Shown here piece after piece: positions 34,398-41,714 of a stretch of DNA of 41,714 nt. This DNA is from Opitutia bacterium. Lineage in GTDB: Bacteria > Verrucomicrobiota > Verrucomicrobiia > Opitutales > Coraliomargaritaceae. The position numbers and the translations under genes are program-made. The number at the start of each line of letters is the position of its first letter. Position 1 is the stretch's first letter. The notes under the pieces were generated by a model that saw nothing but the letters and a program-made list of their open reading frames with translations, made no database searches and was not told the DNA's origin. The stretch covers positions 1-41,714 of the forward strand of contig JABJQI010000180.1 of the NCBI GenBank assembly GCA_018663485.1. The letters are read 5' to 3'.

Positions 34398-35296
34398 ATA
34401 AGCATACTAAAACGGTATTAGTTTCTGGCGCAACAGGCATGCTCGGTCAGGCATTGTGTATCGCCCTTGAGGCAAAGGGCCACTCAGTGCGAAGGCTTTC
34501 GCGTGGTACGACTGCTGATGTGCAATGGGATGTGGACGCAGGCACGATCGATGCCGGTGCGATGGCAGGTGTCGACGTGGTGGTGCATCTCGCTGGCGAA
34601 CCAGTTGCACAGCGTTGGACTGATGTCACTAAGGCTCGGATATTGAAGAGTCGAATTGGCGGAGCGCAGCTATTAGTAAGCGCGCTATTGAAAGAGCCAA
34701 CTCGACCAGATTATATTACTGCATCGGGGATTAATTATTATGGGCATCAATGCGGTGTTGGCGTGACTGAGGGCTCGCCTTTGGGAGACGGATTCCTTGC
34801 GCATGTCTGTGAGCTATGGGAGGGTGTGACACAGCCGTTGAAAGATGCTGGGATTCGCTCAGTGTCAGCACGAATCGGCATGATACTTAGCTCGCAAGGC
34901 GGTGCGCTCACAAAAATGTTACCTGCGTTTAAGCTGGGCCTCGGTGGGGTGATTGGCGGCGGTAGCCAGCACATGAGCTGGGTGAGCTTGCCAGATGCAG
35001 TGCGAATATTGTTGTTGGCGGTTGAAGACACATCGATCCAGGGGCCGCTGAATGTGGTCTCTCCACAGCCTTTGACGAATCGTCTATTCACTCAGAGTTT
35101 AGGCGCAGCGTTAAAGCGCCCCACATTTTTACCGATGCCGGCGTTAGCCGTCAAAGCCCTGTTTGGGAAGATGGGAACCGAAGTGCTGTGCTCTGATGTC
35201 GGAGTGCTTCCGGAGGTATTGTTGGATCGTGGCTTCGAATGGGATTTTACGGATATAAAGAGTTGCCTCGATGCCTGCATAGCTAAGCAGTTTTAG
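34394..35296 (+). CDS. TIGR01777-family epimerase-like protein
   Basis: The 300-residue protein is an atypical extended SDR with the nucleotide-binding motif SGATGMLGQAL at 11-21. VHLAGEPVAQRWT follows and a C-terminal DUF1731 region (about 245-295, PTFLPMPALAVKALFG, then LLDRGFEWDF). This matches TIGR01777 (YfcH/SDR39U1) proteins, whose reaction is not established. It overlaps the photolyase stop by four bases. Association of this family with photolyase genes is seen in several bacteria and suggests a shared light or oxidative stress role, but that is inference. Confidence 0.9.
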   Translation: MNKHTKTVLVSGATGMLGQALCIALEAKGHSVRRLSRGTTADVQWDVDAGTIDAGAMAGVDVVVHLAGEPVAQRWTDVTKARILKSRIGGAQLLVSALLKEPTRPDYITASGINYYGHQCGVGVTEGSPLGDGFLAHVCELWEGVTQPLKDAGIRSVSARIGMILSSQGGALTKMLPAFKLGLGGVIGGGSQHMSWVSLPDAVRILLLAVEDTSIQGPLNVVSPQPLTNRLFTQSLGAALKRPTFLPMPALAVKALFGKMGTEVLCSDVGVLPEVLLDRGFEWDFTDIKSCLDACIAKQF

Positions 35297-35315
35297 GTCG
35301 AAAACTCATATAGAT

Positions 35316-36284
35316 ATGATTGATGTATTAGTGATTGGTGCCGGGATCTCTGGCCTTTTGTGTGCTACGGAATTACAACGTGCTGGAGTCTCAGTGCGTG
35401 TGCTTGATAAAGGTCGAGGAGTGGGCGGACGTATGGCGACTCGGCGCATGGGCGGTGGTCGTTTGGATCATGGTGCACAGTTTTTCACGGTGCGCGAACC
35501 ATGCTTTCAGCGCTATGTAGATGAATGGCTAAAAGCTGGCGTGATTCAGGAGTGGTTTCGCCATGCTCCATCCGATTCGAATGCTGCTGGTTACCCACGT
35601 TATTGTGGTCGGTCTGGTATGACTGATGTGGCCAAGCATTTGTGCGAGTCTATAAAAGTGCATCGCTCACAGGCCGCGGTCAAAGTGCTGCGGACTGAGA
35701 ATACATGGGAGGTGCGGACTGCGACCGGGGAGGTTTACCGGTGCCGCTATTTAGTTGTCACTGCGCCTGTTCCGCAAGCGCTGACGTTATTAGATACGAG
35801 TTCAGTCGATTATGCTGGGCTAGACTTGGCCGCGTTGCGTGCCGTGCGTTATGACCTTGGGTTGGCGACATTGGCGATCTTAGATGGGCCCAGTGGATTG
35901 GCAAATCACGGAGCATGCCCAGTTGATGAGTCTCCAATCACTTGGATTGCGGACAATCAACAGAAGGGCATTTCTATGGATGTGCCCGCAGTGACGATTC
36001 ATGCGAGTGCCGATTTTGCAGAGGAGCATTGGGACTCGGCGGACGATGTGCGCGGTGTTCTAATGCTTGAAGCAGCTTCAGCCTATTTGCAGTCCTCAGT
36101 CCTCGAGTATTCCTGCCACCGATGGGGCTTTACATTGCCATTAAACCCGTATCCAGATGCGTATTTCCATAACTCGGACTTGAGTTTGTTGCTTGCGGGA
36201 GATGGGTTTGGTGGGCCTAGGGTAGAAGGGGCTGCGCTATCTGGTTTGGCCGCGAGTCGCGCGTTACTCGATACGCTGTCTTAG
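35316..36284 (+). CDS. NAD(P)/FAD-dependent oxidoreductase (renalase-like amine oxidase fold)
   Basis: The 322-residue protein begins with a dinucleotide-binding motif GAGISGLLCATE (8-19), then LDKGRGVGGRMATRR. This is the pattern of renalase-like FAD proteins, with a DHGAQFFTVR stretch after it. The C-terminus has the second FAD contact LLLAGDGFGGPRVEGAALSG. Bacterial renalase-type enzymes oxidise isomers of dihydro-NAD(P), so a metabolite-repair role is possible, but the substrate cannot be read from sequence. It is third in the photolyase operon, 19 bases after the epimerase gene, and ends two bases from the convergent AsmA-like gene. Confidence 0.88.
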   Translation: MIDVLVIGAGISGLLCATELQRAGVSVRVLDKGRGVGGRMATRRMGGGRLDHGAQFFTVREPCFQRYVDEWLKAGVIQEWFRHAPSDSNAAGYPRYCGRSGMTDVAKHLCESIKVHRSQAAVKVLRTENTWEVRTATGEVYRCRYLVVTAPVPQALTLLDTSSVDYAGLDLAALRAVRYDLGLATLAILDGPSGLANHGACPVDESPITWIADNQQKGISMDVPAVTIHASADFAEEHWDSADDVRGVLMLEAASAYLQSSVLEYSCHRWGFTLPLNPYPDAYFHNSDLSLLLAGDGFGGPRVEGAALSGLAASRALLDTLS

Positions 36285-36286
36285 CG

Positions 36287-38986
36287 TCAATTTTGTTTGA
36301 GTCCCGGAATGAAGTTTCGCGGATCGTAGCTTAAGCGGATTTTCTGATCGTGTATGGATCCTTTGAGGTCAAACAATAGTAGGTTCGGCAGAGGTGAGGA
36401 GATCAGTTTACGGAAGGTGTTTATAGTGGATCCTGGCTTGCCTATGTTTTCAAGCAGCCTGACGTGTACATCCATGTTGAGTGCTTGATCTGGAATATGC
36501 ATTGTGCCCTGCGACCAAATCTTGGTGCGAGGGCCTTCGATAATCAATTCAGAGAAGTTGACCATTTCTTGTTCAATTGTGAATTGGGCAGTCATTTGGT
36601 CGAGGCTGAATGAGGTGAAACTGAGGCGTGTGTTTTTTAGCAAGTTGGATAGCGGTCCAAGCAGTTGAATCGATCCGAGTTGTTCGTTGGTAGTTGCGAA
36701 GTCTCCGTGTCCGTTAAATGCATACAAATTATCCAATGGGCCTTGAGCGTGTAGATTCAAGTCCAGTTTTCCATCACTGCGGGATGCTTCGTCTGCTTCA
36801 GATTGGGTCTGTGTTAGGTGAGTTTCAATACCGTCGAAAATTGGTAGGTTTTCAATGGCCTTTGCTTGATTAGCATCACGGAGGTTTAGCTTGATACGCA
36901 ATTGGTTGCCGTCGTTGGGAGTGTTTTCGATGTCGACCCGCGCGGTGCCATTCCCGTCGGCATATCCGAATTCTAGATCTCTAAGGTAGATCGCTTTTTT
37001 GCGGCTGTGGAGCTTGAATTTTAGGTGGTCGAGTGGTGTCTTTCTGAAGGTAATCGGCGTGCGTATGTCAGCGTCTAGGTGGAAGGTATCTTTGTCTGCG
37101 TATTGAGGATAGGCATCGTTGAATGTGACTCCGTCGAGTTTGACTCGGGGTAGTTTGGTGACTTCGAAATCACTGATGATAGCGGCAATCGTACCGCCGA
37201 ATATTTTCGAGGCGATGTCGAGGGGCATCAATGAATCGAGGTGGTAGCGAACCGAGAGCGGGCCATTGTCAGGGGTTTTCCCAGAGGTGAAGCTGATATT
37301 GCCTTTCACCCAACCGTCGCCGGTTGCAGCGTTGATGTTGTGCAGTTCGACGTACTTGCCGCGACCTCGAACGATCAATTCGCCTTGGTCGATCAGCGCG
37401 CCACGGTAGGCTGTGTGGTGGGCTACCGCATGGCCGTAGAAGAATACCTCAGGGGTAGGATCGCTGCAGCCATAAATAATGAAGTCCCCGTAACTATATG
37501 TCGCTTGGCTAAAGTCGATGTCTTTGAATATTTTAGACCACCATTTCGGGAGCAGTGGGCTGTATTGTTCGGGGAGCGCAGAGCCAAGTAGAGTTATTCT
37601 AAAGTCATTGGATGTGTTGTCCCGGCTGAAGGTCGCATCAATCCATTGTTTGCCGCGTTCAATGAGCATGTTGTCTAGCTTGAAAAGGTCATCCTGATAG
37701 CTACCTGCAGCGTGAATACTATCGAATGTCAGCCCGTTAGCAGTGATGTCATTTACATCGATGCTGAAGGTAGCGCTATTCAGCTTAAGACCGTCGTCGA
37801 GAGTGACTGCGAGGCTGTAGTGTGGCGTCGATCCAAATTCGAGTGTCGGCAGCTTTGTGAGTGCGGATGCTGGTAAAAATGTGAATATATCAATGCTGCC
37901 GTCGGCGTGTATCTGGCCACTTTTAGTAGCACTGTTGAGCTTCCCTTTGAATGCGACAGCACCTTTGAGTCCATTGGTAGAGCCGGTGAATTGTAGTTCT
38001 GGGTAGTTCGCTGGAGAAATGATGGCTTGGGAGCACTCTAGCTCGATCCCATGTGTGCTAGCTGATTGTGCGCTGATGGCAAATTCGGGCCAGATGCCAT
38101 TCATTAGGCCTGTCCATTGGTCGGTGGCGACGTGTGCGGTTATTTGCTCGGCCGCAAAGTTGAACTTAGGGACGTCGATTTTTTTCGCCTGAAGCATTAG
38201 CGGAACCAAAGGTGTGATTACCTCATTTTGTAATTTCAATTTAGTCTGAAAGTTGAAGTCCGTCCCGGTCGCGTAGGTATGCTCTAAGTGTTCGCATGAC
38301 AAGTGAATCGACAGGTCCAGCGAGTCGTCGTCCCGTGCGCTTAAGGCGAATTCTAAAGTCGGTTGTATGAAGGCTGAAAAGTGTTCTTTTTCTTTAAGGA
38401 AGACGGCAATGAGTTTGTAGAATCGTTCAATCGTAGGCTTTTCAGTGCTGCTGACAGTTTTGAGAGGCCAGTCAATGGAACCGCGCAGGCGAATGTCTGC
38501 GTGCTGAGCAGCAAATGAATCAACTCGCACTATGCCTTCGCTGAGGTTGATGTGAAAAGTGACACGCTCAAGTATTGTGGTACGATTGCCGTCAGGCGAG
38601 TAAATCGCTGGCATTTGTAGGGTCCCATTAGAGAGGGCGATCGCAATTGGATTGAATCGATAGGCGCCTTCATTACCCAGAGTGTATTGAATTGTGGTAC
38701 TGTCGGCCGTCACTATCGGATCGCTCATCTCGCTGTGATAGACTTGCAGCTTCGTTAATTCGATTTCACCATTTAGCTTTAGTCGGAAGCTTTCTGCTTG
38801 GATGTAGAAGCCGTCGATTTTTTGCTCTAAGAGCGTATCATTTAGCCATTGTGTGGGGATAGGCACATAGCCGTAAATCCAAAGGCAGCCGGCAACAAAG
38901 GCTTGTGCTGAAAACAATATTAGCAGCAATAGGTCGAGGCAGGGTTCTATGAATAGAAATCCTTTTGCTCTAATTTTCCCCCACAT
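36287..38986 (-). CDS. AsmA-like large envelope protein
   Basis: The 899-residue protein has one N-terminal membrane helix (about residues 12-38). It is followed by a very long region of short beta-rich repeats and ends with an AsmA-like C-terminal domain. Visible parts of that domain include RLSFTSFSLDQMTAQFTIE, then LNMDVHVRLLENIGKP and SSPLPNLLLFDLKGS. This matches the AsmA/YhdP/TamB group, elongated proteins that bridge the envelope and are linked to phospholipid transport to the outer membrane. The assignment to a specific member is uncertain. It is the last gene of an operon with DUF4340 and GldG-like genes, 20 bases after the DUF4340 stop. Confidence 0.75.
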   Translation of the reverse strand: MWGKIRAKGFLFIEPCLDLLLLILFSAQAFVAGCLWIYGYVPIPTQWLNDTLLEQKIDGFYIQAESFRLKLNGEIELTKLQVYHSEMSDPIVTADSTTIQYTLGNEGAYRFNPIAIALSNGTLQMPAIYSPDGNRTTILERVTFHINLSEGIVRVDSFAAQHADIRLRGSIDWPLKTVSSTEKPTIERFYKLIAVFLKEKEHFSAFIQPTLEFALSARDDDSLDLSIHLSCEHLEHTYATGTDFNFQTKLKLQNEVITPLVPLMLQAKKIDVPKFNFAAEQITAHVATDQWTGLMNGIWPEFAISAQSASTHGIELECSQAIISPANYPELQFTGSTNGLKGAVAFKGKLNSATKSGQIHADGSIDIFTFLPASALTKLPTLEFGSTPHYSLAVTLDDGLKLNSATFSIDVNDITANGLTFDSIHAAGSYQDDLFKLDNMLIERGKQWIDATFSRDNTSNDFRITLLGSALPEQYSPLLPKWWSKIFKDIDFSQATYSYGDFIIYGCSDPTPEVFFYGHAVAHHTAYRGALIDQGELIVRGRGKYVELHNINAATGDGWVKGNISFTSGKTPDNGPLSVRYHLDSLMPLDIASKIFGGTIAAIISDFEVTKLPRVKLDGVTFNDAYPQYADKDTFHLDADIRTPITFRKTPLDHLKFKLHSRKKAIYLRDLEFGYADGNGTARVDIENTPNDGNQLRIKLNLRDANQAKAIENLPIFDGIETHLTQTQSEADEASRSDGKLDLNLHAQGPLDNLYAFNGHGDFATTNEQLGSIQLLGPLSNLLKNTRLSFTSFSLDQMTAQFTIEQEMVNFSELIIEGPRTKIWSQGTMHIPDQALNMDVHVRLLENIGKPGSTINTFRKLISSPLPNLLLFDLKGSIHDQKIRLSYDPRNFIPGLKQN

Positions 38987-39006
38987 AACGATCTGTTCGA
39001 AATCAA

Positions 39007-40971
39007 TTATGGTGCCGAAGTGGAGCCGAATGGGCTGATGGGCTCGGGTACAGGGGTAATCGACGCTTGATCAGGGATCGGTTGGTTTAAAGCTTCGGGA
39101 GGAGGCCGCATGTCATCAGTTAGAGTGTAGAGCGCATCAAGAGTAATTTGTGGGACCTCGAAAATTACATTGTGCAGACTTGATGCACCGACTTGGACGG
39201 TTCCTGAGAAGCGCTTAGCAAATACGTAGCTGCGTGTGTCGCTGCGGTCTGTTTCGTCACCAGGGAGTAGAATCTCTGCGCTGAGTCGATAGAGCCATGG
39301 TCGTGTCGTCTCGCTGTCGAGTGAATAGGCCTCTTGGTATTCATCGACCAAATACGTTTTTACTTTAAATTGCCGAATGGCTTCTAGCAAAATAAGGATC
39401 GCTTCTCGTTGTGCCTCATCGGTATCGCTGAGCGCGTTTAACCAAATTAGGTCTTGGCCCTTGTGTGTGTGCGTGAAAATGACTTGGCCAGTCAATAGAT
39501 TTTCAAGTTGAATACTTTTGATTTTAGCGGCTTCAGGCAAGGTCTCTAGTGTGCGCTTGCGGTAGTAGGCGGCATTGAGCGGTATGCTTTGCAGCGTGGG
39601 TCGACGATCGACGGTGTAGATATATTCTGCTTTATCGCTGCGGGCGTAGAGTTTTTCGTTTTCGCTTTCCGGATGCGCGAACTGAAGAGTGGTCTGCTCG
39701 TCGCCGAGTGACAGTTTGACGTGTCGTCGTGGGGTGTTGAAGCCGAGGCGGTCAAGGTCGGTCGGAGTCGGCGAGTCGACTGCGAAACTGCTGGCGCGTA
39801 GGTTTTTTAAATCGTCGATTAATTTAGTAATTATCGCGGGGTCGGCGTGACGTGGCTGGATGTCGGACTCGGCAGTACTTTCGATCACTTGCCAGCCACC
39901 GGTTTCAAGTTTTTGAAGGCGGATCTGGAGATCGCCTTCGGAAAGTTCAATTGAAGTAAGTGCCGCCGAGTCGAAACTCATAAAGCTACGTTCGCGTAGT
40001 CCTTCTTGAGCTTCGCGAAGCTTGTCGAAGGGTGTAGCCGCGACGGTGAACACTGTCGGGTTGTCTTCGATTCGCGCAAAATAAGCGGAGAGTCCCTCGA
40101 TCCTTGGCGTGGGTACCTGATTGCCGATAAGAAGTGTTTGTTGACGTTTGTTGCCGTGCAATGTAACGCGCATTGTTGGGTTTTCTAAGCCCTGCAGAAT
40201 AGGATCGCTCGCTACCTGCTCCTTAAATTCGATGACTTTGGCAGCCGTGAGGGTATTGATAGTGTTGGCAACTTGAGTGGCATCGGCCTCGGCGGTGAGG
40301 GGGGCTTCAAAGATCCAGCCGTTATTGGTCCGCGCGACGCGAACTCTGAAATCGGCATTGCTGACTGCCTCTGGTGCGCGAATCTGTAGGCTGAGTGCGT
40401 CGATTTCAAAGACGGGAATGTTAAAGATCTCGCGATTGCGGAGATCGCCGAGATCGACCAGTAGGCTTTCAATCACTTGGCTGCTGACGACAAAGACGTC
40501 TTTCTTGCTGGGGCCGAGTAAGTAGAAATTGTTGCCGATTTCCGTAGCTGTGCCGACGCTCAGTTCGATGGATTCGTCTTCATGGGAGATTGTGAGGTGT
40601 AGCTGGGGCTCCTCGAGGCCGTAGTCAGCCAGGGTCTGGCCAGTTTGTTTAATTTCGGCGACTGAGAAGGATGCGTCTTCTTCGAGAAACTGTAGCTGGT
40701 TGAGCATACGGTTAATCGCAAAGTAGTTTGCAGGCCATTGCATCGGCGCAGTTATTTTCCAAGATGAGCCATCATGTTCAAGAATGCGTGGTGTATCGAG
40801 ACCTTTACCGTTGAGTTCGATGCGGTCGGCTTCGATGACTTCGCGGCCGATCATTGCGGAAAGTCCTCCGCTTCGTGAATTGGCTTGTTCGGTCTTTTTA
40901 TTGAGTGATAAGATCAGCCCAAAGGTAATGACATTGAGGGTGAGTAGAAAAATTGTGAATTTGAATCGCAT
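39007..40971 (-). CDS. DUF4340-domain membrane-anchored protein
   Basis: The 654-residue product has an N-terminal signal-anchor helix (about residues 4-23, FTIFLLTLNVITFGLILSL). The periplasmic part holds repeated DUF4340-type units, recognisable by patterns such as LADYGLEEPQLHLTIS, LQGLENPTMRVTLHG and LDRLGFNTPRRHVKLSL. These three units give a clear internal repeat (each L-x-D/R-x-G-L/F-x-x-P-x). DUF4340 has no proven function but is usually encoded next to GldG-like ABC-transport auxiliary proteins, as here. The start lies five bases after the GldG-like stop, so the two are tightly coupled. The C-terminus is Pro-rich. Confidence 0.88.
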   Translation of the reverse strand: MRFKFTIFLLTLNVITFGLILSLNKKTEQANSRSGGLSAMIGREVIEADRIELNGKGLDTPRILEHDGSSWKITAPMQWPANYFAINRMLNQLQFLEEDASFSVAEIKQTGQTLADYGLEEPQLHLTISHEDESIELSVGTATEIGNNFYLLGPSKKDVFVVSSQVIESLLVDLGDLRNREIFNIPVFEIDALSLQIRAPEAVSNADFRVRVARTNNGWIFEAPLTAEADATQVANTINTLTAAKVIEFKEQVASDPILQGLENPTMRVTLHGNKRQQTLLIGNQVPTPRIEGLSAYFARIEDNPTVFTVAATPFDKLREAQEGLRERSFMSFDSAALTSIELSEGDLQIRLQKLETGGWQVIESTAESDIQPRHADPAIITKLIDDLKNLRASSFAVDSPTPTDLDRLGFNTPRRHVKLSLGDEQTTLQFAHPESENEKLYARSDKAEYIYTVDRRPTLQSIPLNAAYYRKRTLETLPEAAKIKSIQLENLLTGQVIFTHTHKGQDLIWLNALSDTDEAQREAILILLEAIRQFKVKTYLVDEYQEAYSLDSETTRPWLYRLSAEILLPGDETDRSDTRSYVFAKRFSGTVQVGASSLHNVIFEVPQITLDALYTLTDDMRPPPEALNQPIPDQASITPVPEPISPFGSTSAP

Positions 40972-40976
40972 CAGAT

Positions 40977-41714
40977 TTAGTGGCGTCGAATGAAAAATAC
41001 GAGGAGTCCGAAAGCAGCAGTGATGGCGGGAATGCCAGCAAAGTAGGTGAGCATGCGCTGCAAGTCGCTTTCGCTCATTACGATTTGATAGCTTTCTAGT
41101 CGGCGTGTCGGAATGTTCAGTAGACTGGTGCGGTCGAGTGACCAGTTGATCGAATTGATCAATAAGGTGTGGTTTCCGAAGGCGCGCAGGCGGTTATTTG
41201 CGATGAAGTCGGAGTTGCCGAAAACGACCATACGGCCACCTGGAATTGTAATGCCGAGCTCGGTTCCTGAATTACGAGAGGATACGGTCGCGATACTGAC
41301 TGGGCCTTTTTGGTCTCGTTTGGGATTAAATGCCGCTGGGTTCTGTGTGCGGTAGTCTCGCTCGGCCCAACTCTGATCAGAGGTGCCGATGAGTTGATAT
41401 ACCTGTAGGCGGCTGTCATTGGCAGATGTTGGATCGACGCGCACGGAGCGAGGTTGACCAAAGAGTGTGGTAATTTGATAGTCTATGAGCAGCTGCGTGA
41501 TGGGGTGCTCGGCGAAGCGGCGTATGATCAAGTCACCGCCTTGGGCGCGAAAATCCGTACCAGTGTCGATTACGGCGGTGTCCTCGACCAGCACGCCCCA
41601 ATCGAAGAACAGTTCATCCATTCCGTGGCGACGTGCTGGGTCGATCAGCGTGATCATGCGTCCGTTGCTGTCGTTCATGTAGCGGCGCAGTTTTTCGACT
41701 TCTTCGGGCAGCAA
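40977..41714 (-). CDS. gldG: GldG-like ABC transport auxiliary protein, C-terminal part
   Basis: Only the last 245 codons lie in the window; the N-terminal part continues past 41714. The visible part begins LPEEVEKLRRYMND and contains MITLIDPARRHGMDELFFDWGVLVEDTAVID, typical of the GldG/ABC_transp_aux domain. Further conserved patches follow (MVVFGNSDFIANNRL, LLINSINWSLDRTSLL). A single C-terminal helix (ITAAFGLLVFFIRRH) anchors it in the inner membrane. GldG works with the GldA ATPase and GldF permease; in Bacteroidetes these support gliding, but homologues occur far more widely. The partner ATPase and permease genes are expected upstream, beyond the window edge. Confidence 0.85.
   Translation of the reverse strand: MLPEEVEKLRRYMNDSNGRMITLIDPARRHGMDELFFDWGVLVEDTAVIDTGTDFRAQGGDLIIRRFAEHPITQLLIDYQITTLFGQPRSVRVDPTSANDSRLQVYQLIGTSDQSWAERDYRTQNPAAFNPKRDQKGPVSIATVSSRNSGTELGITIPGGRMVVFGNSDFIANNRLRAFGNHTLLINSINWSLDRTSLLNIPTRRLESYQIVMSESDLQRMLTYFAGIPAITAAFGLLVFFIRRH

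Overview
The window reads as ordinary, densely packed chromosome from a Gram-negative bacterium. The best lineage guess is Verrucomicrobiota, Opitutae/Puniceicoccales type. That guess is an inference from gene content: a Cys-Arg-His exosortase, a GldG/DUF4340 pair, a eukaryotic-type UDP-sugar pyrophosphorylase, a short Wza/GumB-type exporter with a tyrosine autokinase, and the absence of Shine-Dalgarno sequences. Base composition looks close to balanced by eye. No phage, transposase, integrase, CRISPR array or rRNA was seen. No gap between genes exceeds about 225 bases.

Layout. 1-194: start of a LOG-family gene (minus). 347-4075: smc. 4179-10857 (minus, read right to left): dnaE, a HAD-family phosphatase, an exosortase/archaeosortase-family membrane protease and a secreted coiled-coil protein. 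10994-12159: a DUF2071 gene translationally coupled to a FabZ-like hot-dog dehydratase. 12353-13996 (minus): an RmlD-like NAD(P) reductase followed by a lipoate-ligase-like protein. 14065-16475: hisC coupled to a CNNM/CBS/CorC membrane protein. 16505-22581: an exopolysaccharide export locus with a divergent membrane TPR protein, an outer-membrane beta-barrel, a Wza/GumB-like exporter and a Wzc-like kinase with an unusual Gly/Tyr-rich N-terminus. It is closed by a strong terminator. 22791-26300 (minus): recQ, rpsR and a Sua5/YwlC gene. 26407-26481: tRNA-Arg(CCU), followed by an imperfect copy of its 3' end and a palindromic repeat. 26703-28240 (minus): an ExeA/GspB-type pair. 28317-32174: an FtsB/DivIC-like protein, a UAP1/UDPGP-type pyrophosphorylase and a phosphohexomutase. 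32244-36284: a nitroreductase divergent from a photolyase / TIGR01777 epimerase / FAD-oxidoreductase operon. 36287-41714 (minus): a GldG / DUF4340 / AsmA-like operon that runs off the window.

How the genes fit together. The pyrophosphorylase and mutase can supply UDP-sugars that the exopolysaccharide locus would consume and export. Exosortases are known from comparative genomics to co-occur with EPS loci, so the exosortase at 5119-6042 may serve the same envelope programme. The photolyase operon looks like a DNA-repair and flavin stress unit. The GldG/DUF4340/AsmA operon looks like an envelope ABC-transport unit and is the least characterised set here. I did not find a clearly novel multi-gene system. 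The best candidates for a second look are the GldG/DUF4340/AsmA operon, the exosortase neighbourhood, the tRNA-end duplication, the duplicated motif in front of the EPS barrel gene, and the window-wide lack of ribosome-binding sites.

Several starts were moved inward from TTG codons, or from distant ATG codons, to internal ATGs. Each case is stated in its entry.
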